NCBI RefSeq assembly: GCF_006874625.1
Contig: NZ_CP030034.1
Span: 1,612,001 to 1,676,000 of the forward strand
DNA: 64,000 nucleotides
Reading direction: 5' to 3'
Source: Bdellovibrio sp. NC01
GTDB lineage: Bacteria; Bdellovibrionota; Bdellovibrionia; Bdellovibrionales; Bdellovibrionaceae
A model generated the notes under the pieces. It had not been told where the DNA came from, ran no database searches, and saw nothing but the letters and a program-made list of their open reading frames with translations. Made by a program: the position numbers and the translations under genes. This document shows, in pieces, positions 1 through 8,431 of this stretch; within the stretch, counting starts at the first letter, position 1; every line of letters starts with the position of its first letter.

Positions 1-1
1 T

Positions 2-1966
2 GTGAACCAACCGACGGCAAAGATCACAAAGCAAGTTCATGAGTCCGAAGTATGTTCCAATAGCATCGCCACCGAAAAAGCGAGCGAGACGGCGCAGCCA
101 GAACTTGGGATGCCGTATGGTTTGCCACCTTTGAAAGCGGAAGAGTTGGCAACGCTAAAAGAATGGATCGAAAAAGGCGCGCCGGGGCCTTCGACAGAAA
201 TGAACAAAAAGTTTCATGAGCTTTCTTCGGAAAGCTTGAAGCAAGTGCGTGAGTGGGAAGTTTTCTTTAATGGCGACGACAAACGTCAGAAGTTGGTCAG
301 TCGCTATTTGTATGAACATTTATTTTTAGCGCACATTCATTTTAAAGGTGGAACTGCACATGAGTTCTTCCGTCTGATTCGTTCAACTAGCGCCTGCGAA
401 AAAGGTCCTAAAGAAATCGCAACGCGTAGACCGAATGATGATCCAGGGACAGAAAAGTTTTTCTATTGTTTAGTGAAGTTCCCAGGAACCGTGGTGATGA
501 AAACACATTTGCCTTATGAGTTCAGTCCCACCAAACTTCAACGCTACAAAGAATTATTCTTAAGCGGTGATTGGAAAGTGACGGAGCTTCCGACTTATAA
601 ATCAGCAGTTGCGGAAAATCCGTTCATTGCTTTTAAAGATATTCCGGTGAAAGCGCGTTATCAGTTCTTGCTCGATGATGCGCAGTACGAAGTTGCGACT
701 TTCATCAAAGGTCCCGTTTGTAACGGCAGCATGGCAGTGAATTCCATCCAAGAACAATTCTATGTGTTCTTCTTGGCTCCTGAATCTGACAATATGGTGC
801 TGAATAAAGAATATGCCGATCGCGCCAAAGATCTTCTGATTTTACCAGGCATGTATGGTAGCGACGTGGGGCTGATTAATACGCCCGGGTTTTTAACCAA
901 AGTCATTGATTACCGTGAAAGCTATCGCAAACTGCGCTCTCAAGAATTGGCGAAGCTTCATCCTGGTGGTTATACATTGAAAGATATATGGGATGGCGAA
1001 CAAACGAATAACAACGCGGTTCTAACAGTTTTCCGTCATGATCAAAATGCCGTTGTTCTTAAAGGAGCCATCGGTGACCTTTCCAAAACAGCGTTTGTTT
1101 TGGATTATCCCTTGTTTGAGCGTTTGGTTTACAATTTAGTTGTGAACTTCGATGTGTTCGGTAACGTCAGTCACCAACTGATGACTCGTATTTATATGGA
1201 TATGATTCGTATGGAAGCAGAAGAGTTGTTCTTAACATTCTTGCCTCCCGAAGCACGCCTGGCTTATCGTCGCTCGTGGTACGACGGCATCTTAGCGTCA
1301 GCAAAAATGAATTACATTTTTCCGACAGTGGGAAGCAAAGAGCCGACTGGCATTCGCTTTACAGAGTCGCAAAAAACCAAAAAACAACTCGTCGAAAAGA
1401 TTTTGTTTTATCGTCTTAACGAAAAAGTGCGCGGTCCACTGGACGCTTTAAATTGGAAAAAGATCGATGTCCCTGAAAACTTACAGAAGCATTTTAAAAC
1501 TCACGGCTATGAAAGTGAGTTTAGAAAAGTGGCTTCTATCGCGGCGGGAAGTAAAACTCCTTTTGCGCGTTACTTCCCAGATATTGCTTACGTCATGGTG
1601 AAAAACCGCACAGGATTAACGACTGTGTTCACATTGATTCACAATAAAGAGCATGAAAACATCTCGTGGATCACAGGTGAATCTTTACGTATGGCACCAG
1701 CAGAAGATACTCTGACTTTCAAAGAGGGTTATTGGGGCTCATATCCCAATATGATTTTCTCAGTGAAAGAGGCTGAGCTTAAGAAGTTCACAGATAAAAT
1801 TCATGCCATTAAGTCAGATAGTGATTATCAGGCGCTGGTCGATGGATTCGGTATTCGCCGTCAAAATGCGGAGTTTTGGAATTACTACGATGAGCTTACT
1901 CAAATCTATAAGCAGACGTCGCCGATTGAAGCGGGCTATTTGGATTTAACCCGTTACGATCTTTAA
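2..1966 (+). CDS. cti: Fatty acid cis/trans isomerase (Cti), 5'-truncated by window edge
   Basis: Cti is a periplasmic haem protein that converts cis-unsaturated acyl chains of membrane phospholipids to trans, stiffening the membrane under solvent or heat stress. The 654 visible residues carry the family's typical stretches: a GMPYGLPPL segment followed by an EWIEKGAPGP motif near residue 36, and a long block around residues 360-430 containing VLDYPLFERLVYNL, FDVFGNVSHQL and RIYMDMIRMEAEELF. Full-length Cti is about 750-790 residues. The signal peptide and the CxxCH haem site are expected upstream of base 1, so the reading frame almost certainly enters from outside and the GTG at base 2 is not the true start. 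The 3' end overlaps the stop codon of the convergent phosphatase gene by four bases. The identification is confident; the haem motif itself cannot be checked here. Confidence 0.9.
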   Translation: MNQPTAKITKQVHESEVCSNSIATEKASETAQPELGMPYGLPPLKAEELATLKEWIEKGAPGPSTEMNKKFHELSSESLKQVREWEVFFNGDDKRQKLVSRYLYEHLFLAHIHFKGGTAHEFFRLIRSTSACEKGPKEIATRRPNDDPGTEKFFYCLVKFPGTVVMKTHLPYEFSPTKLQRYKELFLSGDWKVTELPTYKSAVAENPFIAFKDIPVKARYQFLLDDAQYEVATFIKGPVCNGSMAVNSIQEQFYVFFLAPESDNMVLNKEYADRAKDLLILPGMYGSDVGLINTPGFLTKVIDYRESYRKLRSQELAKLHPGGYTLKDIWDGEQTNNNAVLTVFRHDQNAVVLKGAIGDLSKTAFVLDYPLFERLVYNLVVNFDVFGNVSHQLMTRIYMDMIRMEAEELFLTFLPPEARLAYRRSWYDGILASAKMNYIFPTVGSKEPTGIRFTESQKTKKQLVEKILFYRLNEKVRGPLDALNWKKIDVPENLQKHFKTHGYESEFRKVASIAAGSKTPFARYFPDIAYVMVKNRTGLTTVFTLIHNKEHENISWITGESLRMAPAEDTLTFKEGYWGSYPNMIFSVKEAELKKFTDKIHAIKSDSDYQALVDGFGIRRQNAEFWNYYDELTQIYKQTSPIEAGYLDLTRYDL

Positions 1967-2559
1967 ACTTCAGACGGGAAGGAGAAGCCTTTGTCTTCTT
2001 CCCAATGAATCGCAAAGACGGAGCAGTTGGGTACGGCCATGGGTTCTTTTAAATCCGGGCGCAGTGAATGAATAAATCTGCGCATCATCAAACCGTGTGT
2101 GCAGAGTCCTGCCGCAGTAAAATCATACTCGCGGCAACATTTTTCCAGAGCTTCTTTAAAGCGTTTCAGTGCCGCAAAAGCGGGTTCGCCATCTTTAAAA
2201 GCGAAGTGATAATTTTCCGGTTGAATGGATTGCCATTTCTGCCACGCTTCTTCGCCATAAGCCGCTAAAATCTGATCGTACGTCAGACCTTCGATCTCGC
2301 CTAATTTCACTTCACGAAAAGAATTAAAATAAAATGCCGGAGCCTGCTGATAAAGATTGGCAATCGCTGCGGTTTCTTTTGCCCGCGAAAGATCGCTTGA
2401 GAAAATCAACTCAACAGGATTTTTTGCGAAGTACTCTTGCAAGGTTTCTGCTTGTTTGCGGCCTTCGCTGTTTAACGGAATGTCTGTGTGACCTTGCAGA
2501 CGGCGACCGATATTCCAGTCTGTTTGTCCATGACGAAATAGATGAATGACTTTAGACAT
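1963..2559 (-). CDS. Histidine phosphatase family protein (phosphoglycerate mutase-like)
   Basis: A 198-residue single-domain member of the histidine phosphatase superfamily. The phosphohistidine motif RHGQTDWN is at residues 9-16 (nucleophile His10). The SDLSRAKETA segment near residues 55-64 supplies a second phosphate-binding arginine, and CTHGLMMR near 153-160 supplies the second catalytic histidine. The length and the RHGxTDWN form fit the broad GpmB/CobC/PhoE group, which acts on small phosphate esters. The substrate cannot be read from sequence, and no cobalamin genes are nearby to support alpha-ribazole phosphatase. No signal peptide is visible, so it is probably cytoplasmic. The gene faces cti tail to tail and is divergent from the membrane protein gene that follows. 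Confidence 0.88.
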   Translation of the reverse strand: MSKVIHLFRHGQTDWNIGRRLQGHTDIPLNSEGRKQAETLQEYFAKNPVELIFSSDLSRAKETAAIANLYQQAPAFYFNSFREVKLGEIEGLTYDQILAAYGEEAWQKWQSIQPENYHFAFKDGEPAFAALKRFKEALEKCCREYDFTAAGLCTHGLMMRRFIHSLRPDLKEPMAVPNCSVFAIHWEEDKGFSFPSEV

Positions 2560-2612
2560 GATGGGCCTATTGAAGCACTTGCGCTTTTGAACTGGAAGGG
2601 AAAAGATCAGTT

Positions 2613-3344
2613 ATGACTAAAATTCTTCAGGCCCTTCGTCAATCATTTGAAGCACTCCTCAGTTTAAGAATGTTTTTGTTAGTGATTGTGCCGCCGTTTG
2701 TGGCCGTACTGTGTGTTTTAGGATTTTTCTTTTTCGTATGGAATAGTTTATTCAACGGCGTTTCTGGATTTTTGCACGGCTTTGGCTGGCTGAATTGGAT
2801 TGAAACCTCGACGGGCAGTCCTGAAATTTTATCAGTCGTCACTATTATCTTTTTGGTGTTGATGTTTATTCCGCTCGCTTATTTGTGCGCGGTTTTATTT
2901 ACGTCCATCTTTGTGATGCCGATTGCGTTGAAGTGGATCAGTGAATCTGAATTCAAAGATCTCGAGAAAAAACGTGGTGGCTCAACCGTGGGCAGTGTGT
3001 GGAATGCGGTGAAAGCGACGATTGTTTTTGTGGTGTTGTTCTTTGTGACATTGCCCTTGTGGTTCTTGCCGGGGTGTCAGGTTTTGATCCCGTTGTTGCT
3101 GACGTCATGGCTGAATAAAAAAGTATTTATGTACGATGTACTTCAGGATTTTGCCACAGCCGAAGAGCGCGCGCAGATTGAAAAATCAGAATCCCACACA
3201 CTTTGGGGGATGGGGTTGCTCTTGGGGCTTATGGCGTATATTCCTTTGGCGGTCTTTATACTTCCAGTCTTTTCGGCGCTCAGTTACTCCCATTACGCAT
3301 TAAACGAGTTACGCACTCTCCGAGAGCCCCAAAGGGCCAGCTGA
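2613..3344 (+). CDS. EI24 domain-containing (CysZ-like) inner-membrane protein
   Basis: A 243-residue polytopic membrane protein with hydrophobic stretches at about residues 19-45, 73-100, 133-165 and 197-222. The segment FLPGCQVLIPLLLTSWLNKK followed by FMYDVLQDFA matches the conserved centre of the EI24/CysZ family. E. coli CysZ is a sulfate channel, but most EI24 proteins are uncharacterised, so transport of sulfate is only one possibility. A purine-rich GGAAGGGAAAAG stretch precedes the ATG. The last codons and the TGA lie inside the left arm of a long hairpin repeat, so the C-terminal residues REPQRAS may have been added by insertion of that repeat. Confidence 0.78.
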   Translation: MTKILQALRQSFEALLSLRMFLLVIVPPFVAVLCVLGFFFFVWNSLFNGVSGFLHGFGWLNWIETSTGSPEILSVVTIIFLVLMFIPLAYLCAVLFTSIFVMPIALKWISESEFKDLEKKRGGSTVGSVWNAVKATIVFVVLFFVTLPLWFLPGCQVLIPLLLTSWLNKKVFMYDVLQDFATAEERAQIEKSESHTLWGMGLLLGLMAYIPLAVFILPVFSALSYSHYALNELRTLREPQRAS

Positions 3345-3419
3345 CTGCGTTGCTCGTCGGCGGCGTACTGCCAGTACGCCTTCTCCTCGCGCCTTGCATC
3401 TGATCCTTTGGGACTCCCG
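3321..3419. repeat. Long imperfect hairpin repeat (about 99 nt)
   Basis: A large dyad with three tiers. The centre is a perfect 9-1-9 palindrome, GGCGTACTG c CAGTACGCC, at 3362-3380. The outermost arms, CGAGAGCCCCAAAGG (3321-3335) and CCTTTGGGACTCCCG (3405-3419), pair at 13 of 15 positions. The sequence between them (GCGTTGCTCGTCGG on the left, TCCTCGCGCCTTGC on the right) is complementary in part. It contains the stop codon of the EI24 gene and ends just before the Fur gene. The GCAACGCAG-type core (minus strand) recalls dispersed hairpin repeats that I remember from other proteobacteria; that resemblance is from memory. No second copy was noticed in this window. It could act as a transcript-end structure. 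Confidence 0.7.
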
Positions 3420-3440
3420 GGGGTGTAAAAGGGTGGATTT

Positions 3441-3461
3441 ATGTAACCAAATGGGTTACAT
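3441..3461. promoter_or_regulatory. 21-bp dyad, candidate autoregulatory operator of the Fur-family gene
   Basis: ATGTAACC, five bases, then GGTTACAT form a perfect 8-5-8 inverted repeat directly upstream of, and partly overlapping, the possible starts of the Fur-family gene. Fur-type regulators bind palindromes of about this size, often at their own promoter. The sequence does not match the classic Fur box (GATAATGATAATCATTATC). It is somewhat closer to the TGTTAT-n-ATAACA style of Zur operators, but not convincingly so. The symmetry is seen directly; binding is inferred. Confidence 0.5.
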
Positions 3462-3468
3462 ATGTGCT

Positions 3469-3921
3469 GTGAGCAAATGTGGCAATGAGCGTAAAAATAT
3501 TGATATTGATTCGCTAAACGAAAGGGTTCGTAAGGCGGGTATGAAGCTGACTGAGCAGCGTAAGCAGATGTTGAAGGTTCTTCTTCATCATCTTGAGCCT
3601 GTTTCGGCGGATGATATTTTTAAAGAAGTTGGCAGCAAAAAAGATGGCATGGATTTGGTGACCATCTATCGTATTCTAAAAAAATTCGAAGAAGCGGGAT
3701 TGGTTTCGCGTCTTGAATTTGGGGACGGTGTTGCGCGCTTTGAATTGACTCTTGAATCGGGCCACCACCATCATCACGTGATCTGTCGTCAATGCCAAAA
3801 AGTAGAGCCGATTCACTTGTGCGATCTTGAGCCGCATATCAAAGCTGTCGAAGCGATGGGCTATAAGCAGCTTTCACATCGCTTGGATTTCTTCGGTCTT
3901 TGCGCGAATTGTTCTGAATAA
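3469..3921 (+). CDS. Fur-family metalloregulator
   Basis: From the GTG at 3469 the product is 150 residues, the usual Fur size. It has an N-terminal winged helix (AGMKLTEQRKQMLKVLLHH, then LVTIYRILKKFEEAGLVSR) and a C-terminal dimerisation domain. Five histidines in a row at about 99-103 are followed by CRQC (Cys106/Cys109) and CANC (Cys145/Cys148), the structural zinc site of Fur, Zur and PerR. The reading frame stays open upstream to 3394, but that region belongs to the hairpin repeat. Other in-frame starts are ATG 3451 and ATG 3541. No strong ribosome-binding site fixes the choice. Whether it senses iron, zinc or peroxide cannot be decided; the palindrome over its start suggests autoregulation. 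Confidence 0.85.
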   Translation: MSKCGNERKNIDIDSLNERVRKAGMKLTEQRKQMLKVLLHHLEPVSADDIFKEVGSKKDGMDLVTIYRILKKFEEAGLVSRLEFGDGVARFELTLESGHHHHHVICRQCQKVEPIHLCDLEPHIKAVEAMGYKQLSHRLDFFGLCANCSE

Positions 3922-3928
3922 TATCCGA

Positions 3929-5449
3929 CTAGACAGGTTGTTCTTGCAAACGGGGAATGCGAATCACAAACGTCGTATTGGCTGCTTTCTTATCTAAAAA
4001 CAGTTCGCCGTGGTGACTCTTCACGATCCCTGAAGAAATGCTTAAACCTAAACCAGTACCTTTACCGACTTCTTTCGTCGTAAAGAATGGCAGCATCATC
4101 TTTTCAGCGTGCTCTGCAGGAATGCCTTTTCCAGAATCCATCACTTTGATATCGACGAAATTATCGTGCGCAACAACACCCACGCGAATCCATTTTTCTT
4201 CAAAATGTTGAACCGCATCGAATGAATTATTTAATAAATTCAAAAGCACTTGTTCGATCTGAATCAAGCGGCATTCGATTTCAATTTCTTCGTCGATTTC
4301 TTCCACGTCGATTTCAACGCCGTGATTGTAAAAGCGCGTGCGACAGAATTCGAGAGTTTCATTGATGATCTCTTTAACTTGCACGACATCGAACGGATCG
4401 TTCGTGCCTTCGCGCGAAAATGAACGCAGTGATTTAATAATTTTTGCGATCTTATCGGCGGTACGGCTGATACTTTCTGCGGCCTGTTTGATTTTGGTGG
4501 GCTCGGCTTTTCCTTGATCCACCATTTGTGTCAGTTGGAAGGCGCGTGCTTGAATCACTGTCAGTGGATTGTTGATTTCATGCGCGATACCGCCAGACAT
4601 TTCGCCCAAGGCCGCCATTTTTGTACTGGCAATCAAAGTGGCGCGAGCCTCTTCCATTTGTCGTTCGGTTTGAATTTCTTCCGTGGAGTCCCAGGCAACG
4701 CCATAGAATTTTTTTTCTGTTTCTGAAATGCGATAGCGACCATAACAGCGGATGTGGTGAATCTCGCCATTGTCAAAGGTCACGCGGTAAGTGGTGTAAA
4801 CATCTTGATGAGTTCGCGCGGATTCTTCGAAACGTTGTCTAGAGACGGCCTGATCCGCAAGATTGATGCGTTTATGCAATTCCTCAAGAGGTTTCGCGCC
4901 AGGGCCATTCACGGCACCGTGGATTTGAAACATGCGATCATCCCACGTTGTTTCGCGGGTGTCGTAATCCCACTCCCATGTGCCCATCTTTGCTGCGCCC
5001 AAGGACAGATTCAACTTATCGATCGTTTTTTTTAAAGTCAGCTCGTTGATTTTACGATCGTGGATGTCTGTTGCGATTCCCAATAGCGATTGCACTCCGC
5101 CCTGATCGTCGCGCGAAAAGACCGTCACACGATCACTCAACCAACGATAGTCGCCGTTACGTGCTTTGAAACGGTACTCAAGCTCGATCACTTCGCCGTC
5201 TTTCAGGTTTTGCACACGTTTTACGCTTTCCGCGAGGTAGGGGATGTCGTCGGGATGCATCGTTAAGGTCCAATAGTTTGAACCCATCTCGCGAATCTCT
5301 TCGACACTGTAGCCATACAGCGCTTGCACGCGTTCGTTGAACCACACCATGCTTTGAGCAACGACGTCGTAGATGTAGATGCTGCTTGGAATAGCGCGAT
5401 TTATCTTTTCAAGAAGATGCTTTTGATCGTTCAGTGATGCTTGAGTCAT
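3929..5449 (-). CDS. Cytoplasmic PAS-PAS sensor histidine kinase
   Basis: A 506-residue histidine kinase without membrane segments. The first PAS/PAC unit covers about residues 15-135 ([11 protein letters not shown], then [12 protein letters not shown]). A second PAS fold covers about 145-260 ([14 protein letters not shown], then VAWDSTEEI). The dimerisation domain contains [14 protein letters not shown], with the phosphoacceptor His290. The ATPase domain shows an N box ([12 protein letters not shown]), a G1 box (DSGKGIP, 439-444) and a G2 box ([11 protein letters not shown], 462-472). It is therefore a soluble kinase of the HPK4-like class. No response regulator gene is adjacent. It is divergent from pstS, but it lacks the membrane-anchored PhoR architecture, so a phosphate-sensing role is not supported. 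Confidence 0.92.
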   Translation of the reverse strand: MTQASLNDQKHLLEKINRAIPSSIYIYDVVAQSMVWFNERVQALYGYSVEEIREMGSNYWTLTMHPDDIPYLAESVKRVQNLKDGEVIELEYRFKARNGDYRWLSDRVTVFSRDDQGGVQSLLGIATDIHDRKINELTLKKTIDKLNLSLGAAKMGTWEWDYDTRETTWDDRMFQIHGAVNGPGAKPLEELHKRINLADQAVSRQRFEESARTHQDVYTTYRVTFDNGEIHHIRCYGRYRISETEKKFYGVAWDSTEEIQTERQMEEARATLIASTKMAALGEMSGGIAHEINNPLTVIQARAFQLTQMVDQGKAEPTKIKQAAESISRTADKIAKIIKSLRSFSREGTNDPFDVVQVKEIINETLEFCRTRFYNHGVEIDVEEIDEEIEIECRLIQIEQVLLNLLNNSFDAVQHFEEKWIRVGVVAHDNFVDIKVMDSGKGIPAEHAEKMMLPFFTTKEVGKGTGLGLSISSGIVKSHHGELFLDKKAANTTFVIRIPRLQEQPV

Positions 5450-5563
5450 TAAGGTTTAGTTTACTCGAAATCGCGTCTAACGCAAAACGGCTAAATCATA
5501 ATAAAACCTTAACAATACACGGGAAGCTGGAGATGCTAGACCTTTAGCTAGAGGAGTCTTCTG

Positions 5564-6562
5564 ATGCTGCTTAAAACCATTCTGGCTCTAGTGACCTCAC
5601 TAGAAGTCACTGCTCATGCGCAAGTTCCTGTTGTCAGGATCGATGGTTCAAGCACGGTATTTCCAATTACCGAAGCAATGGCTGAGGATTTTCAAACATC
5701 TGTCCGCGGAAAAGTGCGTGTCACTGTGGGTGTCTCTGGAACAGGTGGCGGTTTCAAAAAATTCTGTCGTGGCGAAACCGATGTTCAAGATGCCTCTCGT
5801 CCGATTCAAGAAAAAGAACTGCAAGCTTGCAAAGACAAAGGGATCAAGTTCATTGAGATTCCAATTGCTTTTGACGCAGCGGCTATTGCGGTTCATCCCA
5901 AAAACACATGGCTGAATCAAATCACTCTCGCAGAGCTAAAAAAGATTTGGTCTCCAGAAGCACAAGGTAAAATCAAAAAGTGGAGCGACGTGAATCCTGC
6001 GTGGCCGAATGAGAAAATGAATCTCTATGGCCCGGGTTCTGATTCTGGAACCTTCGATTACTTCACAGAGGCTGTGGTAGGAAAAGCACACTCTTCACGT
6101 GGTGACTACACAGCTAGCCAAGATCACAATGTAACGGTTACGGGAATTTCGCAAGATCGTTTTGCTTTAGGTTATTTGCCGCTCGCTTATTACGAAGAGA
6201 ACAAATCTAAAGTTAAAGTTCTAGCGGTTGTCGGTGGCGAGAAGTCGCCAAAGAAAAACGAAGGCGTTTTACCTAACCGTGAAACCGTGGAAAGTGGAAC
6301 TTATTTTCCATTGTCGCGCCCGATTTTTATTTACATCAATGAGGCCGCGTTGAATAAAGACTGGGTTTCACAATTTGTAAAATTTTATTTAAAGCAAGCA
6401 CCCCAAATCGTTCTTGAAGTGAAATACGTTCCGCTTCCAACGAAGCTGTATGTGTTAGGTAACGAACGCTTGCAAAAAAAGAAATTGGGAACCGTTTTTG
6501 GTGGACACTCTAAAATCGGTTTGAAGTTGGAAGATTTGTTATCCCAAGAAGGATCTTTGTAA
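5564..6562 (+). CDS. pstS: PstS phosphate-binding periplasmic protein
   Basis: The substrate-binding subunit of the high-affinity phosphate ABC transporter. A short signal peptide ends in AHA-Q at about residue 19. The mature protein opens with the PstS hallmark IDGSSTVFPITEAMAEDF and continues with a GVSGTGGGFKKFC phosphate-binding loop, SRPIQEKEL and GSDSGTFDYF. The length of 332 residues is normal. AGAGGAG lies about seven bases before the ATG. It is the first gene of a pstSCAB operon. No convincing Pho box was found in the 114 bp shared with the divergent kinase gene. Confidence 0.95.
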   Translation: MLLKTILALVTSLEVTAHAQVPVVRIDGSSTVFPITEAMAEDFQTSVRGKVRVTVGVSGTGGGFKKFCRGETDVQDASRPIQEKELQACKDKGIKFIEIPIAFDAAAIAVHPKNTWLNQITLAELKKIWSPEAQGKIKKWSDVNPAWPNEKMNLYGPGSDSGTFDYFTEAVVGKAHSSRGDYTASQDHNVTVTGISQDRFALGYLPLAYYEENKSKVKVLAVVGGEKSPKKNEGVLPNRETVESGTYFPLSRPIFIYINEAALNKDWVSQFVKFYLKQAPQIVLEVKYVPLPTKLYVLGNERLQKKKLGTVFGGHSKIGLKLEDLLSQEGSL

Positions 6563-6569
6563 ACACACC

Positions 6570-7511
6570 GTGAGCAAAAAAAATCAACTACGCAAACTTT
6601 CTGAATTTACTTCTGCGGACCATCCGGTTCGTAAGATGCGCCGTTTGAAAGAGCGTATCATTGAAGCGATTTTGTTCTTGGCAGCAGCCTCTTCTGTTTT
6701 TGTCACAGTAGGAATCGTTGCGATTCTGGTTACTGAAAGCTTGCCATTCTTTGAAAAAGTAACTTTGAAAGAATTTTTAACGGATACAGAGTGGACGCCG
6801 TTATTTGAAAACGCGCACTACGGTATCTTGCCATTGTTGAACGGTACCTTCCTGACAACGATGATTGCATTGATCGTCGCTATTCCACTGGGCACGATTG
6901 CCGCTGCCTTCTTAAGTGAATATGTGCGCCCTGGTGTGCGAGAAGTTCTAAAACCGATTCTTGAGATGCTCGCTGCTGTACCCACGGTTGTTTACGGTTA
7001 CTTCGCATTGTTGTTCGTAACTCCGATGCTGCAAAAAGTAATTCCATCACTGGGTGGCTTTAATACATTAAGCGCCGGTCTTGTGATGGGCGTGATGATC
7101 ATTCCTTATGTCAGTTCCTTAAGCGAAGATGCGATGAGATCTGTGCCAGGACATTTGCGCGAAGCTTCGTTCGCAGTAGGTGCTTCACGTATGCAGACGG
7201 CATTTCGTGTTGTGATCCCCGCGGCATTTTCTGGAATCACATCCGCTTATGTTTTGGGTATCTCGCGCGCGTTCGGTGAAACGATGGTTGTGGCGATTGC
7301 TGCTGGTATGCAACCGAATCTGACTTTGAATCCGACAGAGCCTGCAGCGACCATCACAGCCTTCATCGTGCAGGTGAGTCTTGGTGATTTGCCTCATGGT
7401 TCGATTGGTTTTAGATCTATTTATGTTGCGGGTTTAAGTCTTTTGATTCTGACGTTGACGTTTAATATTTTTGGTTTGTGGCTGCGTAAAAGATTTCAGG
7501 AGAAAGAATAA
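6570..7511 (+). CDS. pstC: PstC phosphate ABC transporter permease
   Basis: One of the two inner-membrane permease subunits for phosphate. The 313 residues include a cytoplasmic N-terminus of about 30 residues, then hydrophobic segments in the six-helix pattern of the binding-protein-dependent permease domain. MLAAVPTVVYGYFALLFV and the cytoplasmic coupling region around REASFAVGASRMQT and SRAFGETMVVAIAAG are characteristic. It starts with GTG, seven bases after pstS, with only a weak ribosome-binding site. It is translationally linked to pstA, because the stop and start codons overlap. Confidence 0.94.
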   Translation: MSKKNQLRKLSEFTSADHPVRKMRRLKERIIEAILFLAAASSVFVTVGIVAILVTESLPFFEKVTLKEFLTDTEWTPLFENAHYGILPLLNGTFLTTMIALIVAIPLGTIAAAFLSEYVRPGVREVLKPILEMLAAVPTVVYGYFALLFVTPMLQKVIPSLGGFNTLSAGLVMGVMIIPYVSSLSEDAMRSVPGHLREASFAVGASRMQTAFRVVIPAAFSGITSAYVLGISRAFGETMVVAIAAGMQPNLTLNPTEPAATITAFIVQVSLGDLPHGSIGFRSIYVAGLSLLILTLTFNIFGLWLRKRFQEKE

Positions 7512-8428
7512 TGGAATCTCGTTCAGAGCTTCTTGCCAATATCAAAAAGCGCCAAAGAATGGACTTCTTGTTTGCATTCTTAGGTTTGCTATCGTTGATG
7601 TTTGCTCTTTTGACTTTGCTGGCTTTGATCGTCGATCTTGCGATGACGGGTGTGCCACGTATTGACTGGCAATTCTTCACAAGCTTTCCTTCGCGCTTTC
7701 CGCAAAAAGCGGGGATTTTATCTGCGTGGGTGGGTTCGTTTTGTATCATGTTAACAACGGCACTTTGTGCAATCCCGTTGGGTGTTGCTGCCGGCGTGTA
7801 CTTGGAAGAGTACGCTAAGAAAAATTGGTTATCGCAAATTATTGAACTGAACATCATCAACCTGGCGGGGATTCCTTCGATTACTTACGGTTTGATGGCG
7901 TTGGGCCTTTTCGTTTATCAGTTGAAACTTGGTACCAGCATTTTGACTGCGGGTTTAACGTTGGGTTTGTTGGTGTTGCCGATTATCATCGTGACAACCC
8001 GTGAAGCGATTCGCTCTATTCCTAATACAATTCGGGAAGCCAGTTATGCCATGGGTGCAAGTAAATGGCAGACGATTCGTTATCACATCTTGCCGTATTC
8101 GACGGGTGGTATTCTGACGGGTGTGATTATTTCTTTATCGCGTGCGATTGGTGAAACGGCGCCATTGATTACGATTGGTGCTTTAACTTTCATTGCATTT
8201 TTGCCGACGGCTCCGATAGAGGGGCATTTTCCTTTTGTAAACTTTAAGTGGATCATGGACCCATTCACCGTGATGCCGATTCAAATGTTCAACTGGTTGT
8301 CGCGTCCGCAGCAAGAATTCCATGTGAATGCGGCGGCAACAGGTGTGGTGCTTTTGGTTATGACTTTGATTATGAATGGCGGAGCGATTTACCTGCGCTC
8401 GCGTTTCCGTAAGAAGATGAAGTGGTAG
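7511..8428 (+). CDS. pstA: PstA phosphate ABC transporter permease
   Basis: The second permease subunit (305 residues), pairing with PstC. It has a cytoplasmic N-terminus, a first helix at about residues 17-40 and a periplasmic loop. The core permease domain contains AGIPSITYGLMALGLFVY, the EAA-like loop REASYAMGASKWQT and LSRAIGETAPLITIGAL. The ATG overlaps the pstC stop as TAATG. The pstB ATG follows three bases after its stop, so the four genes form one tightly packed transcription unit. Confidence 0.94.
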   Translation: MESRSELLANIKKRQRMDFLFAFLGLLSLMFALLTLLALIVDLAMTGVPRIDWQFFTSFPSRFPQKAGILSAWVGSFCIMLTTALCAIPLGVAAGVYLEEYAKKNWLSQIIELNIINLAGIPSITYGLMALGLFVYQLKLGTSILTAGLTLGLLVLPIIIVTTREAIRSIPNTIREASYAMGASKWQTIRYHILPYSTGGILTGVIISLSRAIGETAPLITIGALTFIAFLPTAPIEGHFPFVNFKWIMDPFTVMPIQMFNWLSRPQQEFHVNAAATGVVLLVMTLIMNGGAIYLRSRFRKKMKW

Positions 8429-8431
8429 GCT

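Noticed and set aside
3929-5449. PhoR-type phosphate sensor, because it is divergent from pstS
   Set aside because: The protein has no membrane segments and two cytosolic PAS domains, and no phoB-like response regulator gene is adjacent.
5450-5563. Pho box upstream of pstS
   Set aside because: No pair of CTGTCAT-like repeats with 11-base spacing was found. The best AT-rich repeats are 17 bases apart.
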